Shown: positions 40,868 to 51,408 of the stretch, piece after piece
Layout of the letters: the number at the start of each line of letters is the position of its first letter
Numbering within the stretch: position 1 is the stretch's first letter
Assembly (NCBI GenBank): GCA_021738245.1
Contig: JAIPCJ010000005.1
Coordinates: 1 to 64,000 of the forward strand
Source of the DNA: Methylotenera sp.
GTDB lineage: Bacteria; Pseudomonadota; Gammaproteobacteria; Burkholderiales; Burkholderiaceae_C
Direction: 5' to 3'
DNA: 64,000 bases
The notes under the pieces: model-generated
Database searches by the model: none
What the model saw: the letters and a program-made list of their open reading frames with translations, nothing else
What the model was told of the DNA's origin: nothing
Translations under genes and position numbers: made by a program

Positions 40868-41487
40868 TTGGACTCCGCCACCAGCGCTGGGTTCAGGCGC
40901 GGGTCGTTGTACATCTTGAACTGACGGTAGACCTTGAAATACGCCCGGCCGGCGCGGGCATCGGCCAGCAGCTCGTCGTAGCAGCGGCCCAGGTCGCTGC
41001 GCTGCTGCTGCAGGCGCTCCAGCCGCTCGGCGCAGGCCTGGCGGTGGGCGTCGTCCACGTCCTGGCGCTGCGTCTGCTCGCGCATCGCGGCGATCTTCAG
41101 GCCCAGGATGGAGATGCGGTCGAGCATCGAGCCGGCGGTCTCGCTGTTCAGGCGTGCACCCGGCGGCACGGTCGAGCGGGGCAGGGCGCTGGCCAGCGTG
41201 GCGGGGTCGACCAGGCCGAGGGCGGACAGCAGGAACTCGTCGATGCGCTCGATGGCGTCGTTGCGGGCCTGGTTGTGGCGGTCGATGGCGCGCTTGTTCG
41301 CGACGATCTCGGCGTCCGGCGCCTGCGTGCGTCGGGCCAGGTCTTCCTGCGCCCACAGGCTGCGGTTGTGGAAATGGTTGACGGCCACCCAGCCCTGCAC
41401 GTCGGTCGCCTCGACCAGCACGGGGGGCGAGGCGAGGGCGGCATCCTGCGCGGCGATGACTTCAGCGGAAGAGGGCAGTGCGATCAT
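40864..41487 (-). CDS. DUF4254 domain protein
   Basis: NHFHNRSLWAQEDLARRTQAPDAEIVANKRAIDRHNQARNDAIERIDE...LNSETAGSMLDRISILGLKIAAM; start at MIALPSSAEV. Confidence 0.8.
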   Translation of the reverse strand: MIALPSSAEVIAAQDAALASPPVLVEATDVQGWVAVNHFHNRSLWAQEDLARRTQAPDAEIVANKRAIDRHNQARNDAIERIDEFLLSALGLVDPATLASALPRSTVPPGARLNSETAGSMLDRISILGLKIAAMREQTQRQDVDDAHRQACAERLERLQQQRSDLGRCYDELLADARAGRAYFKVYRQFKMYNDPRLNPALVAESK

Positions 41488-41530
41488 GAATTGGGGTGGA
41501 GAATCCCGCGCCATTTGTAAAGAACTGCCG

Positions 41531-42484
41531 ATGATAGAAGCCCGCCCGCTGATCGTTCGCCTGCGCAACTTCGTGGGCGACACGGTATTGAGCATTCCCG
41601 CACTGCGGCTGCTCGAACGCCATGGCTACGCGCTGGAGCTGCTGGGCAAGGGCTGGGCGCGCGGCCTGCTGGAGGCCGAAGGCTGGCCGGTGCATGTGCG
41701 CCCGGCCGGGCTGCATGACCGCATCGGCCAGCTGCGGGTGATGCGCCGGGAGGCAACGAGGCGCGACCCGGCCTTCGCGGCGCGCGAGAACATGCTGCTC
41801 TTCCCGTATGCGTTCTCGGCCGCGCTGGATGCGCGCCTCGCGGGCCTGAAGCCCGTGGGCCATGCGGGCGACGGCCGCGGCTGGCTGCTGCGCCGTGGCC
41901 TGCCGCGCCGGGACGGCCGGCATACGCTGGTGGAGTACTGGGAGCTGGCCTGCGATTTTCTCGGCGTGCAGGCCGAGCCGCCGGTGGACATCGGCATGCA
42001 GGTCAGCGAGGCTCAGCGCGAGCAGGCGCGGGCGATGCTGGCATCGCTCGGGCTCGGGCCGGGGGGCTACGTGCTGATTTGCCCCTTCGCCAACGGCCGG
42101 GTGGAGTTCCTGGACCGCAGCTGGCCGGCCTTTCCCGAATTCGTGAAGCGCCTGAAGGCCGAAGGGCGGCCAGTCGTCATCGTGCCGGGGCCGGCGGAGG
42201 TGGAAGGTGCCCAGCGGCTCTACCCGGATGCGCTGCGGCTCGATGGCGTCGGGCTGGGCGCCTACAACGCGCTGCTGCAGCTTGCGGGCGTGGTGGTGGC
42301 CAACGACACCGGCCCGGCCCACATGGCCGCCGGCGTGGGCGCGCGGCTGCTGAGCATCTGGGGCCCGGTGGATGCGGCGCGCTGGGCGCCGTGGGGGTCG
42401 AGCGTCACGCTCATGCGACGCGGACCGGGTGAGTGGTCCAGCGTCGATGAGGTGATCTCAGCCGTGGGTCAGGCCTTGCCCTGA
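41531..42484 (+). CDS. Glycosyltransferase family 9 (heptosyltransferase-like)
   Basis: [53 protein letters not shown]. Confidence 0.88.
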   Translation: MIEARPLIVRLRNFVGDTVLSIPALRLLERHGYALELLGKGWARGLLEAEGWPVHVRPAGLHDRIGQLRVMRREATRRDPAFAARENMLLFPYAFSAALDARLAGLKPVGHAGDGRGWLLRRGLPRRDGRHTLVEYWELACDFLGVQAEPPVDIGMQVSEAQREQARAMLASLGLGPGGYVLICPFANGRVEFLDRSWPAFPEFVKRLKAEGRPVVIVPGPAEVEGAQRLYPDALRLDGVGLGAYNALLQLAGVVVANDTGPAHMAAGVGARLLSIWGPVDAARWAPWGSSVTLMRRGPGEWSSVDEVISAVGQALP

Positions 42485-43212
42485 TTCGCGACGGCGGCAG
42501 CCGCCTTGGCCGCGGCCTCGGCGTCGCCGAGGTAGTAGCTCTTGATGGGCTTCAGGTCGGCGTCGAGCTCGTACACCAGCGGGATGCCGTTGGGGATGTT
42601 CACGCCGACGATGGCGTCATCGGCAATGTTGTCCAGGTACTTCACGAGCGCACGGATGCTGTTGCCGTGCGCGGCGATCAGCACGCGCTCGCCGCCCTTG
42701 ATGGCCGGGGCGACGGTCTCGTTCCAGAACGGCAGCACGCGGGCGACGGTGTCCTTCAGGCATTCGGTCAGTGGGATGTCGCTTGCATCCAGGCCACGGT
42801 AGCGGCGGTCGCTGCGCTCGCTGCGCGGGTCGGTGGCCTCCAGCGCCGGCGGCGGCGTGTCGTAGCTGCGGCGCCAGATCAGCACCTGTTCATCGCCGTA
42901 TTGCTTGGCCATGTCGGCCTTGTTGAGGCCCTGCAGTGCGCCGTAGTGGCGCTCGTTCAGGCGCCAGGCGTGGCGCACCGGCAGCCAGGTGCGGTCCATC
43001 TGGTCCAGGCAGTGCCAGAGCGTCCAGACGGCACGCTTGAGGACCGAGGTGTAGGCGATGTCGAAGTCATAGCCTGCTTCCTTCAGCAGCCGCCCGGCCT
43101 GCTTGGCCTGCTCCACGCCGGTGGGCGTGAGGTCCACATCGGTCCAGCCTGTGAAACGGTTTTCGAGATTCCAGGTCGATTCGCCGTGGCGGATGAGGAC
43201 GAGCTTGTACAT
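42469..43212 (-). CDS. gpmA: 2,3-bisphosphoglycerate-dependent phosphoglycerate mutase
   Basis: [43 protein letters not shown]. Confidence 0.97.
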   Translation of the reverse strand: MYKLVLIRHGESTWNLENRFTGWTDVDLTPTGVEQAKQAGRLLKEAGYDFDIAYTSVLKRAVWTLWHCLDQMDRTWLPVRHAWRLNERHYGALQGLNKADMAKQYGDEQVLIWRRSYDTPPPALEATDPRSERSDRRYRGLDASDIPLTECLKDTVARVLPFWNETVAPAIKGGERVLIAAHGNSIRALVKYLDNIADDAIVGVNIPNGIPLVYELDADLKPIKSYYLGDAEAAAKAAAAVANQGKA

Positions 43213-43307
43213 GGCACTCCAGAGAGGGGTTTGAGCGGCTGAAATTGTAGGGAGGCCGCGACGCCGGCCTCCCGCAGTTCCTTCGACTGTGAATCAGTGC
43301 TCATTCC

Positions 43308-43329
43308 TTTCTGACGGAGGCGTCAGAAA
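43308..43329. promoter_or_regulatory. 9-bp perfect inverted repeat upstream of the porin gene (putative operator or hairpin)
   Basis: TTTCTGACG-GAGG-CGTCAGAAA in the gpmA/porin divergent intergenic region. Confidence 0.6.
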
Positions 43330-43401
43330 TGAGTTGGCGACTCGAATAATCCGGGTTTTCCCGATCAAACACGGCCCCCCGCCGAATCAAGGAGTCAACC
43401 C

Positions 43402-44601
43402 ATGATGGTTCACGCACGACATCGTCTGCTTCCCCTGCTGCTGGCCCTCGCGGCCGGCGGCGCTTCTGCCGCCGACGGCATGTTCTCGCTGTCCGGCTTC
43501 GGGACGCTGGGCCTCGTGCGCACCAGCACCGACGACGCGCAGTTCGCGCTGTTCGGCCAGACGCGCGGCGCCGACAAGGACGCCAGCGCCGAGGTCGACA
43601 GCAAGCTCGGCGTGCAGGTCGGTGCCAAGTTCAGCGATGTGTTCTCGGGCACCCTGCAGGTGCTGACCAAGTCCAACGGCAAGGGCAACTTCACGCCGGG
43701 CGTGGAATGGGCCTTCCTGAAGGCCCAGGTCACGCCGGCGCTGTCGCTGCGCGCTGGCCGCATGGGTGCGCCGTTCTTCGCGGTGTCGGACTTCCGCGAC
43801 GTCGGCTTTGCCAACACGGCCCTGCGCCCGCCCAAGGATGTGTATGACCAGGTGCCGGTCAGCCACTTCGACGGCGCCGATGCGAGCTACCAGCTCAGCA
43901 CCTCGGTCGGCACGCTGACGGGTCAGGTGTTCGGCGGCAAGGCCTCCGACACCTCGCAGCGCTACAAGGTGGATGTGAAGAGCCTGGCTGGCTTCAATGC
44001 CACGCTGGAGACGGACGCCGGCCTCACGCTGCGCCTGGGCTATGCCGAAGGCAAGCTGACCGTGGGCAATGATGCGCTGAACGGGCTCGTGGCCACGCTG
44101 CGCGCCACGCCGTTCGCGGCCGTGGGCAACCAGCTCGACCCGAACAACAGCAAGGCCTCCTTCACCGGCGTGGGCCTGACCTGGGACCAGGGCGACTGGG
44201 TCGCCAGCGCCGAGTACACCCAGCGCCGCATCAAGACCTTCCTGGCCGACACCGACGGCTGGTACGTGCTTGTCGGCCACCGCTTCGGTCCGCTGACGCC
44301 CTATGTGACGGTGTCGGAAGCCCGCACGGTCAACAGCAACGTCAACAACACCATTCCCGCGGCGACGCCCCAACTCGCGGCACTGAAGGCCGCCGTGGAC
44401 GGTGTGGTGGAGGGCCAGCGCCACACGCAGAAGACCTTCGCAGTCGGCGCCCGTTGGGACTTTGCGCGCAACCTCGCCCTGAAGGCGCAGTGGGAGAACG
44501 TGCGCCCGGACGGCCGCGGCTATTTCATCTCGCCCACCGCCAACTGGGGCAACGGCAAGACCGTCAACGTGATCAGCGTCGCGCTGGACACCGTGTTCTG
44601 A
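43402..44601 (+). CDS. Outer-membrane porin-like protein
   Basis: Signal peptide ...GGASAADGMFSLSGFGTLGLVRT; aromatic C-terminal Phe (VALDTVF); alternating beta-strand character. Confidence 0.75.
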   Translation: MMVHARHRLLPLLLALAAGGASAADGMFSLSGFGTLGLVRTSTDDAQFALFGQTRGADKDASAEVDSKLGVQVGAKFSDVFSGTLQVLTKSNGKGNFTPGVEWAFLKAQVTPALSLRAGRMGAPFFAVSDFRDVGFANTALRPPKDVYDQVPVSHFDGADASYQLSTSVGTLTGQVFGGKASDTSQRYKVDVKSLAGFNATLETDAGLTLRLGYAEGKLTVGNDALNGLVATLRATPFAAVGNQLDPNNSKASFTGVGLTWDQGDWVASAEYTQRRIKTFLADTDGWYVLVGHRFGPLTPYVTVSEARTVNSNVNNTIPAATPQLAALKAAVDGVVEGQRHTQKTFAVGARWDFARNLALKAQWENVRPDGRGYFISPTANWGNGKTVNVISVALDTVF

Positions 44602-44616
44602 TCAGGAAGCAACGCC

Positions 44617-45039
44617 ATGACTCTCAAGCAAATCTTCTCCGGCCTGGCGCTGGCCTTCCTGGCGCTGGGCGCCCAGGCGCAAGTCGCCGTCGTCGTGAAC
44701 CCCAAGAGCGCTGCGGCCTCGATGACGGCCGACCAGGTCGCCAGCATCTTCCTCGGCAAGAGTGCCACCTTGCCCAGCGGCGCGACCGCAGCGGCGGCTG
44801 ACCAGGCCGAAGGCTCGGCTATTCGCGAGCAGTTCTACAGCAAGGTCGCCGGCAAGCAGGCCGCGCAGGTCAAGGCAGCCTGGTCGCGCCTGGTGTTCTC
44901 CGGCAAGGCCACGCCGCCCAAGGAACTGTCCAGCTCCGCCGACGTGAAGAAGTTCGTCGCGGCCAACCCTGACGCGATCGGCTATATCGAGAAATCTGCC
45001 GTGGATGGCAGCGTCAAGGTCGTGTTGACCGTCGACTGA
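44617..45039 (+). CDS. Small periplasmic PstS-like phosphate-type substrate-binding protein
   Basis: Signal peptide; VVVNPKSAAASMTADQVASIFLGKSATLPSG...FYSKVAGK...NPDAIGYIEKSAV. Confidence 0.78.
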   Translation: MTLKQIFSGLALAFLALGAQAQVAVVVNPKSAAASMTADQVASIFLGKSATLPSGATAAAADQAEGSAIREQFYSKVAGKQAAQVKAAWSRLVFSGKATPPKELSSSADVKKFVAANPDAIGYIEKSAVDGSVKVVLTVD

Positions 45040-45104
45040 AACCTGCGCACCGCAGATGATGGGCAGAGGGCGCGTTACGCCCCGCCCCGCCTTGGAGACC
45101 TCGA

Positions 45105-46619
45105 ATGAATGTGAAGACCCGGATCTGGTTGCTGCCGGCCCTGGCCGCCGCCATCTTTGCCATCGGCATCGTGGTGGTGCTGGTGTTCTCGTCGAAGACC
45201 TCGGACTCGATCCGGTCGGTCGGCCAGGTGGACTTTCCCTATCTGGATGCGACCACACAGTTCGCGGCCCAGCTGGAGGCGCTCGGCGCCACGATTCAGA
45301 GCGCCGTGGCCGAAGGCGAGAAGAAACGCCTGGACGAGGCCAAGGACCGCGCGGCCAGCATCCGCAAGCTGCTGGCCGCCATCAGCCGCATCGATGGCAA
45401 GGCCGACGTGGGCGGTCAGCTGACCAAGAGCTTCGAGGCGTACTACGCGGCGTCCGTCGAGACGGCCGAACTGTTCCTGGGCATGCGGCAGGGTGACCAG
45501 GCCGGTGCCATTCCCAAGATGCAGTCGGCGCTCAAGAAGCTCGAAGGCGAGCTCGCCACCGCGCGGGTCGAGGCCAGCGAGGGATTCGATGCAGGCCTGG
45601 AACGTGCCCACCAGGGGGTTTCTTCCAGCCTGTGGGCGATCGTCATCAGCGGCGTGGTCGTGGTGCTCTGCCTGGGTGGCGGCTCCTTCCTGATCATTGG
45701 CGGCGTGTGGCGCCAGCTCGGCGGCGAGCCGGAGTACGCCCGCGACGTGATGCGGCACATGGCCGACGGCGACCTGTCGCAGGACATCGTCGTCGCCCCG
45801 GGCGCCGAGCAAAGCCTGCTGGCAGCGGTGCGTGACATGTCCAGCGGCCTTGCGGCCATCGTGGCCAATGTGCGGGCCGGCACTGACTCGATGACGGTGG
45901 CCTCGCGCGAGATCGCGGCGGGCAACCAGGATCTGTCGGTGCGTACCGAGAAGCAGGCCGGCTCGCTGGAGCAGACGGCCGGCAACATGCAGACCCTGAC
46001 CGACACGGTGCGCCAGAGCGCCGAGGCGGCCGCGCAGGCCAACCAGCTGGCCGGCTCGGCGGCGTCCGTCGCCCAGCGGGGCGGCGAGGTCGTGAGCCAG
46101 GTGGTCTCCACCATGGACGAGATCAACACCAGCTCCAAGAAGATCGCCGACATCATCGGCGTGATCGACGGCATCGCCTTCCAGACAAACATCCTGGCGC
46201 TGAACGCGGCGGTGGAAGCCGCCCGTGCCGGCGAGCAGGGTCGCGGCTTTGCGGTGGTGGCGGGCGAAGTGCGCTCGCTGGCCCAGCGCAGTGCCGAGGC
46301 GGCCCGCGAGATCAAGGGCCTGATCGGCGCCAGCGTCGACAAGGTCGAATCTGGCGCGCGACTCGTGCAGGACGCCGGCAGCACCATGAGCGAGATCGTG
46401 GCCAGCGTGCAGCGGGTGTCCGACATCATCAGCGAGATCACCGCGGCCTCGGCCGAGCAGAGCCAGGGCATCGGCCAGGTCAACCAGTCGGTGATGCAAC
46501 TCGACCAGATGACGCAGCAGAACGCCGCCCTCGTGGAAGAGGCCGCGGCGGCCGCCACCAGCCTGGAGCAGCAGGCCCAGACGCTGCAGTCGGCGGTCGC
46601 GACCTTCAAGCTCAAGTAA
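45105..46619 (+). CDS. Methyl-accepting chemotaxis protein
   Basis: Two TM segments; [54 protein letters not shown]. Confidence 0.93.
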   Translation: MNVKTRIWLLPALAAAIFAIGIVVVLVFSSKTSDSIRSVGQVDFPYLDATTQFAAQLEALGATIQSAVAEGEKKRLDEAKDRAASIRKLLAAISRIDGKADVGGQLTKSFEAYYAASVETAELFLGMRQGDQAGAIPKMQSALKKLEGELATARVEASEGFDAGLERAHQGVSSSLWAIVISGVVVVLCLGGGSFLIIGGVWRQLGGEPEYARDVMRHMADGDLSQDIVVAPGAEQSLLAAVRDMSSGLAAIVANVRAGTDSMTVASREIAAGNQDLSVRTEKQAGSLEQTAGNMQTLTDTVRQSAEAAAQANQLAGSAASVAQRGGEVVSQVVSTMDEINTSSKKIADIIGVIDGIAFQTNILALNAAVEAARAGEQGRGFAVVAGEVRSLAQRSAEAAREIKGLIGASVDKVESGARLVQDAGSTMSEIVASVQRVSDIISEITAASAEQSQGIGQVNQSVMQLDQMTQQNAALVEEAAAAATSLEQQAQTLQSAVATFKLK

Positions 46620-46688
46620 GGCGGCGTGGTCGCGGGGCTTCGGCCTCGCAGATAATCCCGGGCTTCGTCAACTGCACGGGATGCTTGC

Positions 46689-47099
46689 TTGAACTTCCTG
46701 ATCGAGAACTGGTTTCTGGTGGTCGCCGCCGTGGTGTCCGGCGGCATGCTGCTGTGGCCCCTGCTGGCTTCGGGCGGGCAGGGTGCGGCCGTGACGCCCG
46801 CGGAGGCGGTGCAGCTCGTGAACCGCGAGAAGGGCGTGCTGATCGACGTCAGCGAGCCCCAAGAATTCGCCCAGGGCCATGCCGTGGGCGCGCGCAACAT
46901 CCCCTTTGGCCAGCTTGAAGGCCACAAGCAACTGCCCAGCAACAAGGCCCTGCCCATCGTGGTGGTGTGCCCGACCGGTGCACGCGCCGGCCGCGCTGCA
47001 GGCATGCTGCGCAAGCTGGGCTATGAAAAGGCCCGGGTGCTGGCAGGGGGTCTCAAGGCGTGGCGGGAGGCCAGCCTGCCGGTCGAGAAGACCGCCTGA
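46689..47099 (+). CDS. Membrane-anchored rhodanese-like protein
   Basis: LIDVSEPQEFAQGHAVGARNIPFG; VVVCPTGARAGRAAGML. Confidence 0.9.
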   Translation: MNFLIENWFLVVAAVVSGGMLLWPLLASGGQGAAVTPAEAVQLVNREKGVLIDVSEPQEFAQGHAVGARNIPFGQLEGHKQLPSNKALPIVVVCPTGARAGRAAGMLRKLGYEKARVLAGGLKAWREASLPVEKTA

Positions 47100-47111
47100 A
47101 GGAGATTGCCC

Positions 47112-47372
47112 ATGGCCCCCGTCAAGATGTACACCACCCTGGTCTGCCCGTTCTGCATCCGTGCCAAGTCGCTGCTCAAGCAGCGCGGCGTGGATGAGAT
47201 CGAGGAGATCCGCGTCGACCTGGACCCGGCCGAGCGCCAGTCCATGATGGAGCGCACCGGCCGCCGCACCGTGCCGCAGATCTTCATCGGTGACACCCAT
47301 GTCGGGGGGTGTGACGACCTCATCGCCCTCGACCAGAAGGGCGGCCTGCTGCCCTTGCTGCAGGCTGCCTGA
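47112..47372 (+). CDS. grxC: Glutaredoxin 3
   Basis: VKMYTTLVCPFCIRAKSLLKQRGV; RRTVPQIFIGDTHVGGCDDL. Confidence 0.95.
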   Translation: MAPVKMYTTLVCPFCIRAKSLLKQRGVDEIEEIRVDLDPAERQSMMERTGRRTVPQIFIGDTHVGGCDDLIALDQKGGLLPLLQAA

Positions 47373-47433
47373 TTTCAAGCCCGGGCAAGCCCCGGGCGGC
47401 CTGTCACGGAGCCTCGCCCATAATCCGCCTACC

Positions 47434-47464
47434 GCCCGCAGCGCGATGCCTGCGGGCTTTTGTT
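47434..47464 (+). terminator. Rho-independent terminator
   Basis: GCCCGCA ... TGCGGGC followed by TTTTGTTT between grxC and secB. Confidence 0.8.
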
Positions 47465-47488
47465 TGACGCTCCGCTAGAAAGAGTTCC

Positions 47489-47962
47489 ATGGCCGACGAG
47501 ATCCAAGCCGCCCCCGAAGGCACCCCCGTGTTCCAGATCCAGCGCATGTACCTGAAGGATCTGTCGCTGGAGCAGCCCAACGCGCCGCACATCCTGCTGG
47601 AGCAGCAGCAGCCCCAGGTCGACATCAACCTCGCCCTGTCGGCCGAGAACGTCACGGACGGCATCTTCGAGGTCTGCGTGACGGCCACGGTCAACACCAA
47701 GGTGGGCGACAAGACGCTGTTCCTGGTGGAAGCCAAGCAGGCCGGCATCTTCGAGATCCGCAACGTGCCGCAAGACCAGGTCGAAGGCATCCTGGGCATC
47801 GTCTGCCCGCAGATGGTCTACCCCTACCTGCGCGCCATCGTGTCCGACGTCTGCACCCGCGCCGGCTTCCCGCCCGTGCTGCTGACCGAAGTGAACTTCC
47901 AGGCCATGTTCGAGGCCCAGCAGGCCCAGCGCGCCGCCCAGGGCGGCCAGGCCGTCAACTGA
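47489..47962 (+). CDS. secB: Protein-export chaperone SecB
   Basis: [52 protein letters not shown]. Confidence 0.97.
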   Translation: MADEIQAAPEGTPVFQIQRMYLKDLSLEQPNAPHILLEQQQPQVDINLALSAENVTDGIFEVCVTATVNTKVGDKTLFLVEAKQAGIFEIRNVPQDQVEGILGIVCPQMVYPYLRAIVSDVCTRAGFPPVLLTEVNFQAMFEAQQAQRAAQGGQAVN

Positions 47963-47987
47963 TCGATCACGGCCTCGCCCGTTGATG

Positions 47988-48014
47988 ACGCCCCGCCCCG
48001 TGCGGGGCGTTTTG
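47988..48014 (+). terminator. Rho-independent terminator
   Basis: ACGCCCCGC-cccgt-GCGGGGCGT followed by TTTG after secB. Confidence 0.85.
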
Positions 48015-48034
48015 CTTGGGCGACACTCCTGCGC

Positions 48035-49042
48035 ATGACGACGATGAAGATCAGTGTGCTCGGTGCCGGGGCGTGGGGCACGGCCCTCGCCATCCAGGCC
48101 GCGCGTGCCGGCCATGTGGTGCACCTGTGGGCGCGCGACGCCGCGGCGGCCGACCTGATGCAGGCCAGCCGCCGCAACCAAGCCTACCTGCCTGACAGCC
48201 CCTTGCCGCAGGCCTTGCAGATCGGCGCCGACCTGGGCGCTGCCGTGGCGCATGCGGCCGAAGGCTTGACCATCATCGCCACACCGATGTCGGGCCTGCG
48301 CGGCACGCTGGCGGCCCTGCCCGTGCACCAACGCGTGCTGTGGCTGTGCAAGGGCTTCGAGGCCGGCACGGGGCGGCTGGGCCATGAGATCGCCCGCGAG
48401 CTGCAGCCGGCCATGCGCGTGGGCGTGCTCTCCGGGCCGAGCTTTGCGCAGGAAGTGGCGGCGGGCCGCCCGACCGCGCTGGTGGCGGCGAGTGAGGACG
48501 CGGCGCTGTCTCAGGCAGCGGTCGACGCCTTCCACAGCGAGCGGCTGCGTGTCTACACCTCGGCGGACCCGGTGGGCGTCGAAGTGGGTGGGGCGGTCAA
48601 GAACGTGATGGCCATCGCGGTGGGCGTGTGCGACGGCCTGTCGGGCTCGGCCCCCGATGCGCCGGGGCTCAATGCCCGCGCGGCGCTGATCACCCGCGGC
48701 CTGGCCGAAATGCTGCGCCTGGGGCTGGCCCTGGGCGCCAAGGCCGAGACCTTCATGGGCCTGTCGGGCCTCGGCGACCTGGTGCTCACCGCCACCGGCG
48801 ACCTGTCGCGCAACCGGCGCGTCGGCCTGCTGCTGGCGCAGGGGCTGGCCTTGCCGCAGATCCTGGCCGAACTGGGCCATGTGGCCGAAGGCGTCTACAG
48901 CGCGCCCACGGTGCTGGCGCGTGCCCGCGCCGCTGGCGTGGAGATGCCGGTGACGGAGGCCATGGTGGCGCTGCTTGACGGCCGCGTCAGTGCGTCGCAG
49001 GTGGTGGAGTTGCTGATGGGTCGGCAGGCCCGGCCGGAGTGA
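48035..49042 (+). CDS. gpsA: Glycerol-3-phosphate dehydrogenase (NAD(P)+)
   Basis: [59 protein letters not shown]. Confidence 0.96.
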   Translation: MTTMKISVLGAGAWGTALAIQAARAGHVVHLWARDAAAADLMQASRRNQAYLPDSPLPQALQIGADLGAAVAHAAEGLTIIATPMSGLRGTLAALPVHQRVLWLCKGFEAGTGRLGHEIARELQPAMRVGVLSGPSFAQEVAAGRPTALVAASEDAALSQAAVDAFHSERLRVYTSADPVGVEVGGAVKNVMAIAVGVCDGLSGSAPDAPGLNARAALITRGLAEMLRLGLALGAKAETFMGLSGLGDLVLTATGDLSRNRRVGLLLAQGLALPQILAELGHVAEGVYSAPTVLARARAAGVEMPVTEAMVALLDGRVSASQVVELLMGRQARPE

Positions 49043-49052
49043 CGCGCCGTCG

Positions 49053-49523
49053 TCAGGCGCCGCCTGTGTAGCCGTTCTGCCGCCAGGCTTCGAACACGGC
49101 GACCGCCACGCTGTTGCTGAGGTTCAGGCTGCGTTGGCCTTCGCGCATCGGCAGCCGCACGCGTTGTCCGGTCGGGAAGCCGTCGCGCAAGGCGGGCGGC
49201 AGGCCTGCCGTCTCGCTGCCGAACACGAGCCAGTCGCCCGGCTGCCACTGCACCTGGCCGAAGGGCTGGCTGCCCCGGGTGGTGAAGGCGAACAGGCGCT
49301 TGGGGTCAGGCGTCTCGGCGGCCAGGAAGGCGGCCCAGTCGGCATGGCGCTGCACGCGGGCGTACTCGTGGTAGTCCAGGCCCGCGCGTTGCAGCAGGCG
49401 GTCTTCCATCGAGAAGCCCAGGGGTTCGATCAGGTGCAGGCTGCAGCCGGTGTTGGCGGCGAGCCGGATCACATTGCCCGTGTTGGGCGGGATCTCCGGA
49501 TGGACAAGGACGATGTTGAACAT
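49053..49523 (-). CDS. trmL: tRNA (cytidine/uridine-2'-O-)-methyltransferase
   Basis: MFNIVLVHPEIPPNTGNVIRLAANTGCSLHLIEPLGF; MREGQRSLNLSNSVAVAVFEAWRQ. Confidence 0.95.
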   Translation of the reverse strand: MFNIVLVHPEIPPNTGNVIRLAANTGCSLHLIEPLGFSMEDRLLQRAGLDYHEYARVQRHADWAAFLAAETPDPKRLFAFTTRGSQPFGQVQWQPGDWLVFGSETAGLPPALRDGFPTGQRVRLPMREGQRSLNLSNSVAVAVFEAWRQNGYTGGA

Positions 49524-49549
49524 GGGGCGGGAGTATCCGCCGCCGGGGC

Positions 49550-50305
49550 TCAACCGTCGCCCGGCTCCGGCGTGCGCGCCACCACCCAGGCCTGCACGCT
49601 CATCACCCCGGCCTGCAGCAGCGTGTCGGCCAGTTCATAGAGGGTGGAGCCGCTGGTCATCACATCGTCCAGCAGGGCCACGCTGGTGCCGCGAAGTCGA
49701 CTGGCGCGCAGCGGCTCGACGGCGAACACGCCGCGCACGTTGGCGGCGCGCTGGTCGAGCTTGAGGCCCGCCTGTCGCTCGTTGTGCCGTAGTCGCAGCA
49801 GCAATTCGGGTTCGCAGCGCAGGCCGCGCCGCCGGGCCAGGGCCCGGGCCAGCTCGTAGGACTGGTTGTAGCCCCGCTCGCGCAGCCGCTCGGCCGAGAT
49901 GGGCACGGGCAGCAGCCAGTCGGGCTCGGTCACGTCGGCGGCGTTGAGCGCGATGTTCAGGCGCTCCAGCAGGCTTTCGCGCAACTCCAGCGCCTGGTGG
50001 TACTTGAAGTGCTGCAGCAGGCCATCCCAGGGGAAGCTGTAGTCGAGCGCGGCGATGGTGCGATCCAGCGGGGGCGGCTCGCGCAGGCAGCGGCCGCATT
50101 GCGGCTGCGGGCGGCCGAGCAGCTCGAGCGGCAGGCGGGCGGCACAAGTCCAGCAGCGGGGCTGCGGGCGGGCGTAGAGCGCCAGGCAGCTTTCGCAGAT
50201 GGTCTGGTGGCTCCAGGCGCGGCAGACCGCACACTGGCCGGCGCAGCGCAGCAGCACTTTCTCGATCAGTGCGGGCTTGTGGGCCGGCAAGGAGCGGTCT
50301 GGCAT
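49550..50305 (-). CDS. comF: ComF-family phosphoribosyltransferase
   Basis: Cys-rich N-terminus; ERGYNQSYELARALARRRGL; VALLDDVMTSGSTLYELADTLL. Confidence 0.9.
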   Translation of the reverse strand: MPDRSLPAHKPALIEKVLLRCAGQCAVCRAWSHQTICESCLALYARPQPRCWTCAARLPLELLGRPQPQCGRCLREPPPLDRTIAALDYSFPWDGLLQHFKYHQALELRESLLERLNIALNAADVTEPDWLLPVPISAERLRERGYNQSYELARALARRRGLRCEPELLLRLRHNERQAGLKLDQRAANVRGVFAVEPLRASRLRGTSVALLDDVMTSGSTLYELADTLLQAGVMSVQAWVVARTPEPGDG

Positions 50306-50328
50306 GGCCTCAATATACTGACCGGCCC

Positions 50329-51252
50329 ATGAATGAGCTGCACCCGACCCCTAACTTGAAGCAGGGGCCGCGGCCTCAGGATCTGGATGCGGCGGCCCTG
50401 CGTCACCAGGCTCGCCGGTTGGCCGGGGCCGACTCAGCGCCCTGGCTGCATGCCGAGGTGGCCGCGCGCATGGCAGAGCGCCTGGGGTACATCAAGCTCA
50501 AGCCGGCCCGGGTGCTGGATGTGTCCGCGGCGCTGGGTGACAGTGCCGCGCTGCTGCGCCAGGCCTACCCCGAGGCTGACCTGCTCTGGCACGAGGCCAA
50601 TCGTGATCTGGCCGCTCGCGCCGAGGCCGAGCGGGCGCCGGGGTGGTGGCGCCGGCTGCGCGGCGGCGGCTCGGGCCGCGTCGAGGCGCTGCCAGCTCGG
50701 CCCGAAGTTGACCTGGTGTGGTCCAACATGGCGCTGCATGCCTGCGCGGACCTGCCGGGCTTGCTCGCGCAGTGGCAGGGGAGTCTCGCGGTGGGCGGCT
50801 TCGTGATGTTCTCCTGCCTGGGGCCCGACAGCTTCGTGGAACTGCGCCCTCTCTATGCCCGCAACGGCTGGGGGCGGCCTGCGCCGGACTGGTGGGACAT
50901 GCACGACATCGGTGACCTCGTGCTGAAGGCGGGCCTGGCCGATCCCGTGATGGATCAACAGCGCCTGCGCCTCACGTGGGCCAGCCCCGAGCGTCTGTTG
51001 GCCGATTTGCGGGCCCTGGGCGGCAACCTGTCTCCGCTTCGGTTTGCGGGCCTGCGCGGGCGGCAATGGCGGGCGCGGCTGCTGTCCGAACTCGAATCGC
51101 TGCGTGATGCGCAGGGCCGTCTCGTGATGACGGTCGAGGTGGTCTTCGGTCACGCGTTCAAGGCCGCACCGCGGCTGGCTGTCGCGGCCGAGACAGTGGT
51201 GAGCGTCGATGCGATGCGCGCCAAGCTGCGCGAGGGGCGATCAGGTGGGTGA
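50329..51252 (+). CDS. SAM-dependent methyltransferase (BioC-like)
   Basis: VLDVSAALGDSAALL; VDLVWSNMALHACADLPGLLAQWQGSLAVGGFVMFSCLGPDSFVELR. Confidence 0.8.
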   Translation: MNELHPTPNLKQGPRPQDLDAAALRHQARRLAGADSAPWLHAEVAARMAERLGYIKLKPARVLDVSAALGDSAALLRQAYPEADLLWHEANRDLAARAEAERAPGWWRRLRGGGSGRVEALPARPEVDLVWSNMALHACADLPGLLAQWQGSLAVGGFVMFSCLGPDSFVELRPLYARNGWGRPAPDWWDMHDIGDLVLKAGLADPVMDQQRLRLTWASPERLLADLRALGGNLSPLRFAGLRGRQWRARLLSELESLRDAQGRLVMTVEVVFGHAFKAAPRLAVAAETVVSVDAMRAKLREGRSGG

Positions 51253-51314
51253 TTTCCCGGGGTGACCCCAGGGAGAGCAAGGACCCTCGTGGGATAAACT
51301 CTTGCGCCGCATCA

Positions 51315-51339
51315 AGGACAGATTGAATCGGTCTGTCCT
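51315..51339. promoter_or_regulatory. 8-bp inverted repeat in the cox operon leader region
   Basis: AGGACAGA-ttgaatcgg-TCTGTCCT about 70 nt upstream of coxB. Confidence 0.55.
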
Positions 51340-51408
51340 CCTCACGGACCTTGCGCAGCAGATCGGGCTTGCCGGCCTGGTTGCAAGCCCCGCACCATTA
51401 AGAACCAA

